Program-made: the position numbers and the translations under genes
Assembly: GCA_029379385.1 (NCBI GenBank)
Contig: CM055609.1
Coordinates: 5,642,001 to 5,706,000 of the forward strand
Reading direction: 5' to 3'
Source of the DNA: Quillaja saponaria
Taxonomy: Eukaryota > Streptophyta > Magnoliopsida > Fabales > Quillajaceae
DNA: 64,000 nucleotides
Part shown: positions 1 to 11,513 of the stretch, one piece after another
Numbering within the stretch: position 1 is the stretch's first letter
Layout of the letters: the number at the start of each line of letters is the position of its first letter
The notes under the pieces: model-generated
Told to the model about the DNA's origin: nothing
The model's input: the letters and a program-made list of their open reading frames with translations, nothing else
The model's database searches: none

Positions 1-181
1 ACACAAACAACTCTTACAAACTGTTTACACAATTCTTTAATAAGAAAAATGGTAGCTTTTATAGCACAGACAGTTGCTGAAATATTAGCGACTATCATTA
101 TTTTGCCTATATAAGCTGCAAACTCACATAGTCCCCGCACATCCACAAGTTCAAACTTGGTTGAATAGTAATTTATTAATT
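1..181 (+). promoter_or_regulatory. Proximal promoter and 5' UTR of the first group A RLP
   Basis: A good plant TATA box (TATATAA) lies at 108-114, about 70 bp before the family start codon at 182. The whole stretch has a clear paralogue at about 40800-40990 in front of another group A copy, including the same TATA box and the same leader (AAGCTGCAAACTCACAT). The transcription start was not mapped; this is inferred from conservation and spacing. Confidence 0.55.
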
Positions 182-2982
182 ATGGAGTCCTCCTTCTGTT
201 ACTTCACTTCAAAGCTTTTGCTTACCATACTCTGCCTATTTCAATTTTTCTTTACTAACTTCATTTCTTCCATGCCATCCCATTGCCACCGTAACGAGAG
301 ATCTGCCTTGTTGCGATTCAGAGAAAGCCTTATCATCAACAAATCTGCTTCTTCAGATAATCTTTACTCTTATTCTAAGGTAGAGTCATGGAAACTAGAA
401 GAGAACTCTGATTGTTGCTTGTGGGAAGGTGTCACTTGTGATGATAAGTCGGGTAATGTGATAGTCCTTGACCTTAGTAGTAGCAATCTCTATGGTTCTA
501 TCAACTCCAGCAGTACCCTTTTCCAACTAGTTCATCTCCAAAGGCTTGACCTTGCTGACAATGACTTCAATCATTCTCAAATTCCAGCAGCAGTAGGGTA
601 TCTTCAAGATTGACATATCTCAATCTATCTTCTTCAGTATTTGCGGGTCATGTTCCGGCTGAAATTTTGCAACTGTCTAAGTTGTCTTCTCTTGACTTGT
701 CTAACAATCAAGATCCGTCTACCGGGAAACACGTGCTAAAACTTGGGAAGCATCTCCAACTAGGAAGCCTTGTTGGGAATTTAAGCAGACTAGAACATCT
801 TCACCTCAGATGGGTAAAGATATCTTCTAGTGTGCCTGAAGTTTTGGCAAATTTATCTTCCCTGAAATCCCTTCATCTTATGGGCTGTGCATTGCATGGG
901 GAATTTCCAATAAGCATTTTCTATCTGCCAAATTTACAGGTACTTAATTTGGTTCATAACCCAAAACTTATTGGTCATTTCCCTGACTTCAAATCAAATA
1001 GTCCCCTTGAAACCTTGTGGTTGAGAGGAACAAAATTTTCAGGTCAGTTTCCTGTTTCAATAGGAAGCCTTCATTCTCTAGTCGACTTTGATATCCATGG
1101 CTGCGAGTTCTTTGGTTCCATTCCACCTTCAATTTATAACCTAAGCCAATTGAGAGTTCTTTCTCTAGGTTATAATCAGTTAACTGGCACTTTCCCATCT
1201 CAAATTCTTCACTTGTCTAAGTTAACTTACTTGAATATTAGACATAACAAGTTTAGAGGTCCTATTTCCAGCTCCATATTTGACCACCGGAATCTTGAAT
1301 ATTTAGACCTCTCCCACAATGAGTTTAGTGGCATTATGAAGTTTGAAATGTTTTCCAAGCTAAAAAACTTAACTGGTTTGTTTCTATCAAATAATCAATT
1401 GTCCTTACTTATTGATGAAACCGATTCACCTAGTACACTTCCAAGGTTTCAGAGTCTAGGTTTGAATTCCTGCAACTTGAGTAGTTTCCCCAATTTTCTT
1501 AGGGACCAGCATAAACTTGAGTGGTTGGAACTAGCAGGAAATAACATAAGTGGTCTGTTTCCCAAATGGATGTGGGATTGTGGTAAAGAAACATTGAAGC
1601 TCATGAACATAAGTGTCAACTCCCTCATAGGTTTTGAGCAACCTCCGGTTATTCTTCCATGGGTTAGTTTGTCACTTTTAGATCTTTCAAATAACATGTT
1701 TCAAGGGTCACTTCCAATCCCTCAATTTTCAACCCTATACTATTCTGCATCAAACAATTCATTGACCGGTGAAATTTCGTCCTTGATATGCAACATGAGT
1801 TCTCTGCAAGTCCTTGATTTGTCTGAAAACTATTTAAGTGGTTCCATCCCTCAATGTTTGTTTAACTTTAGTTACTCCTTACAAGCACTGAATCTGAAAA
1901 GAAACAATCTTTCTGGCTCCATTCCTCAATCTTGGATAAAAGCCAATAAGTTGAGTTTCATTAATCTCAGTCAAAACAAACTTCAAAATCAGGTACCAAG
2001 ATCATTGGCCAATTGTACCCTGCTAGAGAACCTTGATCTTGGTGACAACCAACTCAATGACATTTTTCCTTCTTATTTAGCAGCTCTTCCAAATTTGAAG
2101 GTCCTAATTCTGAGGTCTAACAAACTTTATGGTCCAATAAATGACTCTGAAACCTCTGAAACCTCTAATGGTTTCCCAAAACTGCACATCCTGGACCTCT
2201 CTTACAATAGTTTTTCTGGTGAGTTCCCATTCAAACTCTTCCAAAATTGGATTGGGAGAAAAAATGTCGATGCACATAGTTTAACATATATCAATGTCAG
2301 CTATCGTTTTGAGACAATGATGCATGTGATTCGTCCCCAATATGATTATGCATTGACAATAACTAACAAGGGCATAAGGTTAGCATATGACAAGGTTCAA
2401 GAAGACTTCAATGCCATTGACATCTCAAGCAACAAATATGAAGGAGAGATTCCTGGTTTTATTGGAGATCTGAAGGAACTAAATTTGCTCAATCTTTCAA
2501 ACAACAACCTTGTTGGTTGTATTCCTGCATCAATAGGGAATTTATTAAAGCTTGAATCTTTAGACTTCTCAGAAAACAAGCTTTCAGGAGACCTCCCACA
2601 AGAACTTGTAGAACTCAATTTTCTTGAGTTCTTTAATGTCTCCTTCAACAATTTGAAGGGTCCAATACCAAGAGGGAGACAATTTGAGACCTTTGGAAAC
2701 AATTCCTTCTTGGGAAATGCAGAATTATGTGGTTCTCCCTTAACAAGGAAATGTGCAAACTTGGGAAATTCACCACCTTTGCCTTCTACTACTGAGGAAG
2801 AAGAGCATGGCTTATTTGGGTGTGATTGGAAAATCATTATGCTGGGTTATGGATGTGGGCTGGTGATTGGCTTCTCTATTGGGTACACAGTAATAACTAG
2901 GAAATCATATTGGTTTACCAAGATTCGGAGGAGAAGCCGAAGATTGCATAGGAGGGTTAATAGAAGGGGATGCAGAATCTAA
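182..2982 (+). pseudogene. Group A LRR receptor-like protein, one frameshift from intact
   Basis: A cell-surface RLP of the Cf/RLP type (extracellular LRRs, no kinase). The family start is ATG 182 (MESSFCYF), followed by a hydrophobic signal peptide of about 30 residues. Next come an LRRNT with the CCLWEGVTC motif, more than 25 plant LRRs (LxGxIP type), and a non-LRR island before the last four repeats (TITNKG ... [12 protein letters not shown]). It ends with an LRRCT (LCGSPLTRKC), an acidic stretch (STTEEEEHG), a glycine-rich membrane span (LGYGCGLVIGFSIGY) and a short basic tail ending NRRGCRI. The reading frame breaks near 605-610: GTATCTTCAAG here against GTATCTTTCAAG in the sister copy at about 12456, a 1-base loss. 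Apart from that the copy is about 933 codons and fully collinear. It is either a recent pseudogene or a sequence error. Confidence 0.85.
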
Positions 2983-3092
2983 TCCTTGTACTTTCATAAT
3001 GTTGTAGCATTTTTTTTAATACTTTTTTTTGGGTGCATTTAATATTTATTTTGCAAATTATATTTGGAAGATTTTCTATTGCAAGGATACAT
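2983..3092 (+). other. Group A 3' flank ending at a recombination junction
   Basis: This short stretch matches the 3' flank of the group A copy at 14846-14965 (GGTGCAT, ATATTTGGAAG, GCAAGGATACATTGA). The match stops at ATTGA near 3092 and is followed at once by the middle of a group B LRR region. No separate promoter for the following pseudogene is present. Confidence 0.6.
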
Positions 3093-5060
3093 TGAGAAAA
3101 TTTTCCTAGCAGAAACAAATTTCTCTGGTAAGCTACCTACTTCCATAGGAAACCTTAGCTCTCTGGTTGACTTTAACACATGGAACTGCAAATTCTTTGG
3201 CTCCATTTCAGCTCAAATAGGTAATCTCAAGCATAGTCTGAAGCTTTTTGGAAACCAATTTAGGGGTCTTGTTCCATCTACAATCGGAAACTTAACCGAG
3301 TTGAGAGCTCTTAATTTAGGTTCTAATCAACTCACTGGCCCTTTTCCGCCTCATATTCTTAACCTGTCTAAGCTAACTTATCTATATTTAGCTCGTAACA
3401 ATTTTCAAGGTCCTATTCCAAGCTCAATACTTGACCTTAAGAATCTTGAAACACTGGACCTTTCACATAATAAGTTCGGTGGCACGCTGGGGTTTGAAAT
3501 TTTTTCAAAATTTAAAAATCTAACCATTTTGCGTCTATCCGGTAACAAACTTCCCTTACTTGTTGATGAAACCATTCCAAATGTTGCATTTCCAAAGTTC
3601 CAGCAGTTAGGATTGAATTCCTGTAACTTGACCAGTTTCCCTTATTTTCTAAGAGAGCAGGATAACCTTGTGTGGCCGGAACTGAAAAAGAATAAGATAG
3701 CTGGCCAATTTCCCCTATTGGATGTGGAACTTTAGTAAAGAAACGTTGAACATTTTGGACATTAGTGACAGCACCCTCATAGGTTTTGACCAACTTCCTG
3801 TTCTTCTTCGATGGGCTCGTTTAACAGTTTTAGACTTTTCTAATAACATGCTTCAAGGGTCAATTCCAATCCCTCAAACTTCGACTTTGTTCTATCATAT
3901 CTCGAACAATTCATTGACTGGTGAAATCTCACCACTGATATGCAGCATGAGTTCTCTTCAAGTCCTTGATTTGTCTAACAACAGTTTAGACGGGTCTATC
4001 CCTCAATGCTTGTTTAACTTCAGTTACTCTCTGCAAGTAGTGAATTTGAAAAGCAACAATCTTCAAGGCGGCATACCACAATCCTGGTCAGAAGTTAATA
4101 ACTTGAAGTTGATCAATCTCAGTCAAAACAAAATTCAAGGCCAGCTACCAAAGTCATTGGCCTATTGTACTGCTTTGGAGAACCTTGATGTTAGTGACAA
4201 CCAACTCAATGATGTTTTCCCCACTTATTTAGCAGCACAAGGTTGAAGATCATTATTTTATGATCTAATAAATTTCATGGCCCAATATGTAGTTCCGAAA
4301 CCTACAATGGGTTCCCCTATCTGGCCATCATTGATCTCTCCTATAATAGTTTTACTGGCGAGTTTCCATCCAAGCTCTTTCAAGACTGGACAAAGAGGAA
4401 AAATGACAGTACAAATCACTTGGCATATATCCATGTTCCTACCAGCTTTGTATTGACTATTATCTATGGCACTGTGAATATAATTACACAATGACAATGA
4501 CTAACAAGGGCTTGCAGACAGTATATCAGAAGGTCCAAGAAGACTTCACTGCCATTGATACTCAAGCAACAAATTTGAAGGAGAAATCCCTAATTTTGTT
4601 GGAGATTATAAGGGACTCAATTTGTTGAACCTTTCAAACAACAGGTTTGTTGGTTCTATTCCAACATCACTAAGGAGTTTAGCAAAACTTGAATCTTTGG
4701 ACATGTCTCAAAAAACAAGTTGTTTGGACAAATAATCTCAATGGTCCTATTCCACGAGGAAAACAATTTGATACATTCGAAAACAATTCTTATTTGGGAA
4801 ATTTGGAATTATGTGGGGACCCATTATCAAAGAACTGTGGAAGTTTTGACAAGTCACTACCTTAACTTTCATATTCTGAAGAAGATCAAGGTTATTCTGA
4901 GTGTAGTTGGAAAATAATTTTGATGGGGTATGGATTTGGAATCGTGATTGGATTTGCTATCGGTCTTAGGGTAATCACAGGAAAATCTTACTGGTTTATC
5001 AAAATTGTTTCAAGTGGACATAAAATACGGAGGAAAGTGAATATGAGAAGAAGAAAATGA
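3093..5060 (+). pseudogene. 5'-truncated group B RLP, multiply broken
   Basis: The copy begins inside the LRR region (EKIFLAETNFSGKLP, equivalent to 7810 in the next copy). It therefore lacks promoter, signal peptide, LRRNT and the first seven or so LRRs. Visible lesions are a 1-base C gain near 3712 (TTTCCCCTATTGG against TTTCCCTATTGG), a 4-base loss near 4230 (AGCACAAGG against AGCACTTCCAAGG) that creates the stop at about 4246, and further small changes in the island and last LRRs. The LRRCT, membrane span (MGYGFGIVIGFAIGLRVI) and basic tail are recognisable up to TGA 5058-5060. The 4-base loss is shared with the pseudogene at 16277-19123, so part of this copy was duplicated after it had died. 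It cannot make a receptor. Confidence 0.85.
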
Positions 5061-5605
5061 TCCCTGACATTTAGTTACATACAAACACAATCTCTCTCTC
5101 TTCTGTGTTTGTAAATTCTTGTGTTTTTGTTTTTTAGTTTTTCTTTTGCTGGTGAATCTAATCCATTTCATGTAAACTTGGAGATTGCAGTATAAGTATA
5201 CAGTTTGGATCTTCTTCTTTGACAACAAAATTGTTTAAAGCATAATAAACTTCTTGAGTTAGGTTTTTATTTCTCTTGATTTATTAGGCCCCAAAATGAA
5301 AACCAAAGGATAGAAAAAGTTACATTGTTTTCGTTGACTCACATTCTTGCATGTTCTCATGCCTGCACCTGGCTGGATGGCAGCTTAGAATTTGGGAGGT
5401 AATGCCTTTATTTGTCTTCTGTTGTTGTTGCTTCAATATATTTGAGGAAAGACAACATGCATTAAAGAAGTGGACACAGAATATATACTGAAAAGAACAT
5501 AATGAATGCCGTTTCAAAGAATTATCATATCAACAAAAATGTAACTACTATGTGAGAAGAGGTAGTGAACTTCTAATAATAAACTCTGCTTACATATTGA
5601 ACAGA
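5061..5605 (+). other. 3' flank of the group B pseudogene with polyadenylation-like signal
   Basis: No gene is present. The stretch is homologous to the 3' flanks after 9848, 19123, 37004, 48444, 53191 and 61046. An AATAAA lies at 5244-5249. A conserved TAGGCCCC follows at about 5287 and resembles a splice acceptor. It closely matches 19124-19665. Confidence 0.5.
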
Positions 5606-5850
5606 AAAAGAAAAAGAAAACTTTGGAAAATTCACCACCTTTACCTTCTGCCATTGAAGTAGATCAGGACTTAATTGAGTGTGATTGGAAAATCATTGTG
5701 ATGGGTTTATGGATGTGGGCTGGTGTTTAGCTTCTCTATCTGGTACACAGTAATCACAGAGAAATCATATTCGTTTTTCAAGATTCTGAGGTGATGCTAA
5801 AGAATACACTGAAGGGTGATCAATGGAAGGGGACGGAGAAACTGATCCTT
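5606..5850 (+). pseudogene. RLP transmembrane/tail relic, copy 1
   Basis: A decayed C-terminal piece of an RLP resembling group A. It holds the ENSPPLPS-like juxtamembrane, the acidic EEDQDLIECDW-like stretch, the membrane span, TVITEKSY and the RRSQRIHRR-like tail, in shifting frames. It sits about 550 bp after the group B stop codon, the same place as its sister copies downstream of other group B genes. No start codon or LRRs are attached. Confidence 0.6.
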
Positions 5851-6700
5851 GTATTTCTTTTCTGGGTGCATTTAATCTACCTCTTGTAAATTTTATTTCA
5901 AAGCTTTCTTATTGCATGGTTACATTGATGTTAATAGCAGTCACCATCTTTGGGCTATCTTCTTTGAAATTTATTTATAGGAAGACGATTCGGATCTTGA
6001 ATTTTGTGTTTTGGTCTTTCTTCTCCTTTTCCTATCAAGTTCTTTCCAAAAATTGGTTTGAGGATAACTTAGTTTGATTTACAAAATTACTCACATCAAC
6101 TACTTGTGTGTTTGCTTATGGTGTTGGTTTTATATGATTTGGTGTTCGTTTTGGCAAATTGAAAGTTTAAATGTCGGGTGGCAATGCTCTTGGGATCTCT
6201 GAATTTGGGATTAGTTTTGGGAAATTGGTTTGTAAGATTGATATTTTTAATTTGCTTGGCTTGGCTTAATTACTGTTTTAGTCCTTTTAATGTTTTCGGT
6301 CAATTTTATTTTTTAAGATTCAAGATTTTTTAACCAAGTTATATTCTCGTTTTATGCATAAATAAAATAATTTTACATAATTTAATGATAAAATAGTTAA
6401 TTTTTTTTATGATATAAAAATAATTTATGTATGTTATTATTTTTATGTCAAATGTATTTATTTTATTAATTCATAATATGTAAACGAAAAAATGAAACTT
6501 AATTGATAAATTTAAATATTAACAAATAGAATTAACTGAAAATTTTCAAAAAAAATTAAATTGAAAACTGGTCAAAATTAGAATTTTATACAAATTACGT
6601 TATGAGACTCTATTGGTCTATTATGTCACAAAAATTGAGGAGGCATTGGAGACCATTTTATACTGTCGTAGATAACTGTAGTAGATAATCATCTGCGTCT
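5851..6700. other. Intergenic, duplicated at about 19900-20480
   Basis: No gene is supported. The first 450 bp match 19900-20350, including the segment GGAAGACGATTCGGATC that also appears at about 53655 and 57290. From about 6310 it becomes very AT-rich with no recognisable content. Confidence 0.4.
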
Positions 6701-6985
6701 GTGCTGTAGCAAATGAAATAAGAGAGACAGCTTGCATTTTGTGGTAAAAAGTCTCCAACCTACCTACTGCCAAGACTTACACGTGGAAATAAAAGATAAA
6801 GCTTGCATTTTGTAGTAAAAAAGTCTCCAACCTACCTAATGCCAAGACTTCACGTGAGAATAAGTAGGGATATATGGTAACTATATGCCGTAAATTTACT
6901 TCTGTAATGCTCCTTGCATGTATATATATATATATATATATATAGGTATATGCAAAACTTGGTTGATGAGTAATAGCTATATACT
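6701..6985 (+). promoter_or_regulatory. Promoter region of the group B RLP at 6986
   Basis: Two perfect CACGTG (G-box-type) hexamers occur at 6780-6785 and 6851-6856, each inside the same phrase (GCCAAGACTT...CACGTG). A run of 12 TA dinucleotides at 6921-6944 sits where the TATA box lies in sister copies. It is followed by the conserved leader GCAAAACTTGGTTG. The G-boxes recur upstream of 58171 and 51016. Binding is not demonstrated. Confidence 0.45.
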
Positions 6986-9848
6986 ATGGAGCCTTCCTTG
7001 TGTTACCTGATTTCCAAGAGCTTGATTAGCTTGCTCTGCCTATGTACATTTTTATTCACTAACATCCTTTCTTCCATGCAGCCTTTGTGCCATGATAATG
7101 AGAGTTTTGCCTTGTTGCAATTCAAGCAAAGCCTTACAATCAAAGAAAATACTTCTTCTCATGTTTACCCATATTCTAAGATAGCCTCATGGAAACTGGT
7201 GGGCGACAACACCGCTTGCTGCCTGTGGGAAGGTGTTGATTGTGATGAGAACTCAGGTCATGTGATTGGCCTTGATCTCAGCAACAGCAATATCTATGGT
7301 TCTTTCAATTCCAGTAGTACTCTCTTCCACCTTGTTCACCTCCAAAGCCTCAACCTTGCTCTCAATGACTTCAGTTATTCTGAAATCCCTGCTAAAATAG
7401 GACAACTTTCAAGGCTAACAAATCTCAACCTGTCTTCTTCAGTATTTTCAGGTAATGTCCCATCTGAAATTTCTCAATTGGCTAACTTGTCTTCCCTTGA
7501 TTTGTCCGACAATGTTGATGCTGATGAAAACCACATTCTAAAACTTGGGATTGATTTCACTCTAGAAAACCTTGTTAGGAATTTGACTAAGTTAGAATAT
7601 CTTCACCTTCGTAGTGTAGACATCTTTTCTAGGGTGCCTGAAGTTTTATCAAACTTATCTTCTTTGAAATCTCTAGTTCTTACAGACTGTGGATTGTGTG
7701 GGGAATTTCCAATTATCATTTTCCATCTACCTGACTTGCGGAATCTCAGATTGGATTTTAACAGAGAGCTTAACAGGTCATTTTCCCGACTTTCAGCTGA
7801 AGAGCCACCTTGAGAAAATTTTCCTAGGAGAAACAAATTTCTCTGGTAAGCTGCCTACTTCCATAGGAAACCTTAGCTATCTGGTTGACTTCAATATATG
7901 GAACTGCAATTTCTTTGGCTCCATTCCAGCTCAACTTGGTAATCTCAAGCATCTCATTAACCTGAAGCTTTTTGGAAACCACTTTAGCGGTCTTGTTCCA
8001 TCTTCAATCGGAAACTTAACTGAGTTGAGAGTAATTAATTTAGGTTCTAATCAACTCACTGGCCCTTTTCCTCATCAGATTCTTACCTTGTCTAAGCTAA
8101 CTCGTTTACGTTTAGCTTTTAACAATTTTCAAGGTCCTATTCCTATCTCAATACTTGACCTTTATAGTCTTGAATTGCTGGACCTTTCAGATAATGAGTT
8201 TAGTGGCACACTAAGGTTTGAAATTTTTTCAAAATTTAAAAGTCTAACCATTTTGCGTCTATCCAATAACAAACTTTCCTTACTCAATGACGAAACCATT
8301 CCAAATGTTACATTTCCAAAGTTCCAACAGTTAGGATTGAATTCCTGCAACTTAACCAGTTTCCCTTATTTTCTAAGAGATCAGGATAAACTTGTGTCAC
8401 TGGGACTGAAAAATAATAAGATAGCTGGCCGGTTTCCCTATTGGATGTGGAACTGTAGTAAAGAAACGTTGAAGATTATAGACATTAGTGACAACTCCCT
8501 CATTGGTTTTCACCAACTACCCGTTCTTCTTCCATGGGCTAGTTTAACAGTTTTAGATTTCTCTAATAACATGCTTCAAGGGTCAATTCCAATCCCTCAA
8601 TCTTCGATTTTGTTTTATCATATCCCAAACAATTCATTGACGGGCGAAATCCCACTATTGATATGCAGCATGAGTTCTCTTCAAGTCCTTGATTTGTCTG
8701 ACAACAGTTTAGACGGGTCTATCCCTCCATGTTTGTTTAACTTCAGTTCCTCTCTGCAAGTAGTGAATTTGAAAAGCAACAATCTTCAAGGCTGCATTCC
8801 ACAATCTTGGACAAAAGTTAATAACTTGATGTTGATCAATCTCAGTCAAAACAAACTTCAAGGTCAGCTACCAAAGTCATTGGCCAATTGTAGTATGTTG
8901 GAGAACCTTGATGTTAGTGAAAACAAACTCAAAGATTTTTTCCCCACTTATTTGGCAGCACTTCCAAAGTTGAAGATCCTCATCTTACGATCTAATGAAT
9001 TTCATGGTCCAGTAAATAGTTCTGAAACCATCAATGGGTTCCCTTATCTGGCCATCATTGATCTGTCCTATAATAGTTTTACTGGTGAGTTCCCATTCAA
9101 GCTCTTTCAAGACTGGACAAAGAGGAAAACTGACAGTGCAGATCACTTGGCATATATGCATGTTCCTGCTAGTACTTTTGAAATTGACTATTATCAATGG
9201 AACTTTGAATATAATTTTACAATTACAATGACTAGCAAGGGCATGCAGACTGTATATCAAAAGGTCCAAGAAGACTTTACAGGCATTGATATCTCAAGCA
9301 ACAAATTTGAAGGAGAAATCCCTAATTTTATTGGAGATTTGAAGGGACTGAATTTGTTGAACCTTTCAAACAACATGTTTATTGGTTCTATTCCAACATC
9401 ACTAGGGAGTTTAGCAAAACTTGAATCATTGGACATGTCTCGAAACAAGTTGTTTGGACAAATCCCCCAGGAACTCGTACAACTCACTTTTCTTGAGTTC
9501 TTTAATGTTTCCTACAATAATCTCAATGGCCCTATACCACAAGGAAAACAATTTGATACTTTCGAAAACAATTCTTTTTTTGGAAATTTGGAATTATGTG
9601 GGAACCCATTATCAAAGAAGTGTGGAAGTTTAGACAATTCTTCTCCTTTACTTTCACTTTCTGAAGAAGATCAAGGTTATTTTGAGTTTAGTTGGAAAAT
9701 AATTTTGATGGGATATGGATTTGGACTCGTGATTGGATTTGCTATCGGCCTCAGGGTAATCACAGGGAAATCATACTGGTTTATCAAGATTGTTGCAAGT
9801 GGACAAAGAATACAGAGGAGGGTGAAGAGGAGGGGAAGCAGAAAATGA
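6986..9848 (+). pseudogene. Group B LRR receptor-like protein, one frameshift from intact
   Basis: A full-length RLP: ATG 6986 (MEPSLCYLISK), signal peptide, LRRNT (CCLWEGVDC), about 29 LRRs, an island (FQDWTKRKTDSADHLAYMH through MTSKGMQ), and the final four LRRs starting [14 protein letters not shown]. The LRRCT is LCGNPLSKKC, then an acidic SLSEEDQGYFEF, a membrane span (ILMGYGFGLVIGFAIGLRVI with GxxxG spacing) and a basic tail ending RRGSRK. The only disruption I find is one extra base near 7773 (CTTAACAGGTCATTT against CTTAACGGTCATTT), which moves frame 6986-7813 into frame 7689-9848. Corrected length is about 953 codons, close to the intact 949-codon paralogue. It is the best candidate in the window for an assembly or sequencing error rather than a true pseudogene. 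Confidence 0.87.
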
Positions 9849-10550
9849 TCCCTAACATTTATTGGTGCATCTAGTGTATGTCATGTACATCCTTGTGTTT
9901 TGTTTTTTAACCTTTTCTTTTACTGGTGAATCTAATTATTTCATGTAAATTTAACTTGGAAAATTGGAGATTGTAGTATGAGTATACTAATATCTATCTT
10001 CTTTTGGGTAAAGGAGAAGGGTTGTGATAGGGTTGTTTATTCTGTGTGTATGTGGAAAAAGTAATGTTGGTCAACTATGCTTATTTTAGTTTGAAAAGCA
10101 TTTGTACTTAATTAGTAGCTCAATGTTCTTGAATTAATGAGTGGGAAACAAACATAAACAATTTATCTGAATTCCATATGCATGATCAAGTCAGTGGCAG
10201 CCATTTGCATATTGCCATAATGTTTCTCTAAAGCTCCCTCTTTTTCTAATCTTCTGCTGCATTGATTGGATACTCAGAAAGCTAGTGTATGAGCATGCAC
10301 ATTATTGTAATCTTAGTCAGCCATTCATGAAAACTAGTATTTATTATTCACTTTTTCATTTTTCTATTATATAATAACTATGATTTAGAAAATAAAATTT
10401 TGAACTTTTGAGGTTGTGACCTTCCCACTGAGAAGTTCCTATTTTACTTCCTAATTTTGTGTGCATTTAACCTGAATATTAACAATACAAAAATAAATAG
10501 CACATTGACCACACAAATTTTAAGTAGAAAAAACTTCACTTTGCATATCA
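9849..10550. other. 3' flank and shared intergenic module
   Basis: No gene. The first 150 bp are the group B 3' flank. About 10025-10400 is a module (TGCTTATTTTAGTTTGAAAA ... AGCCATTCATGAAAACTAG) also found at about 15440-15870, 39110-39430, 52250-52480 and 62240-62540. The tail cassette found after other group B genes is missing here. Confidence 0.4.
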
Positions 10551-10552
10551 TA

Positions 10553-10615
10553 TCTTTTTTCACTAACTTCATGTCTTCCATATGTGTCACCATAGTGCCA
10601 TGACAAGAAACAAAA
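10553..10615 (+). pseudogene. RLP signal-peptide relic
   Basis: The stretch TTTTTTCACTAACTTCAT..TCTTCCAT..GTGCCATGACAA is the FFTNF-SSM-CHD end of an RLP signal peptide. A longer version is at 39610-39775 and another at about 62745-62890. Here it is cut off almost at once. Confidence 0.45.
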
Positions 10616-11415
10616 GAAAAGAAAAATAAACGAGCTGCTGATTGAGACAATTGTAAGAAACAAATGGAGGGCAGGAGTGAATATTTGATCTCATGTTTCT
10701 TATAATTACAGCCTCTTGCTCCCAACTCTGCATTTGATTTGAGTAGAGTTATTTCATTAACCATAGAAAGAAAAATAGGAACCTAGTTTGCAGCCTCTTT
10801 TATTAGGTTTGGGGAAGTTCTAACATCTTGTTGCTGTATATAATATTTTTAATCCATTTACTCCATTGCAGGCAGGTCTGTGGTTAGGTTATTAGTTCAG
10901 GTTGCAGACTCTAAATATTTTTGTAATCTAATTGCTCATGTCCTGGTATTTATATCTTTCAATTTCCGTAAATGTTAACGATTACTTTGATAATACATAA
11001 TTACAATTCTGATACAGCTGCATCAGGTGATTAATACATTATAATATTGTATAATAATGGGTAGGATGTTAATGTAACTTTATTTTTTTGGGTTAAAAAC
11101 CATGATTAAAAAAAGTAAAAGATTAATTATGAGAAGGTTAAAAAAAGAGAGACCACCTCCTCTATCCAAACCTGCGTTCACAAGACAGATTAACCTAACA
11201 ACAAATGTGTTCTTTAATGAAAATGTTAATCTAAGTTAGTGTTATTTGGAAAGATTTTACAATTCTTTGGATTAAATTGCCATTATTAGCTTTAGTATCT
11301 TGGGTTCAAGTCTTAAATTTTTTTGATGGCCCTGTATTTCTGTTTGAACTCGTTTGAATGTTCTAGCATGGGAAGGTTCTTCTGAAGTCTTTGGTTTAGA
11401 CTTTTAGCAATCAAG
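10616..11415. other. Intergenic, paralogous to about 21140-21920 and 32340-32600
   Basis: No gene. It contains the duplicated flank TTGAATCCATTTACTCCATT-like (about 10850), a poly-T-rich TTATTTTTTTGGGTTAAA stretch, and the CTAGCATGGGAAGG segment that precedes the LRR micro-relic. Confidence 0.35.
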
Positions 11416-11485
11416 TTGTCTTGCAACACCTTGGGTGGGTCTATCCCTCAATGCTTGAGTCACTTTATTGTCTCCTTAGAAGTAT
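11416..11485 (+). pseudogene. LRR micro-relic 1
   Basis: About 70 bp match one LRR of the receptors (cf. 3966-4040): TTGGGTGGGTCTATCCCTCA, then ATGCTTGAGTCACTTTATTG, the remnant of GSIPQCLFNF. It stands alone in intergenic DNA; sister copies are at about 21930 and 30600. Confidence 0.5.
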
Positions 11486-11513
11486 TAATCAAGTGCTCTA
11501 AATTTCTCTTATC

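Noticed and set aside
2397..2837. Antisense frames of 60-150 codons repeated under most receptors
   Set aside because: They recur at the same place under every paralogue and mirror LRR codons; none has independent support.
9034..9231. Second-frame + strand frames inside receptor C-termini (also 9421, 36574, 47638, 48025, 52763)
   Set aside because: They repeat in every paralogue as frame +1 shadows of the LRR coding sequence. Only the one starting at 60618 and the end of the one at 52763 continue true receptor sequence, after a frameshift.
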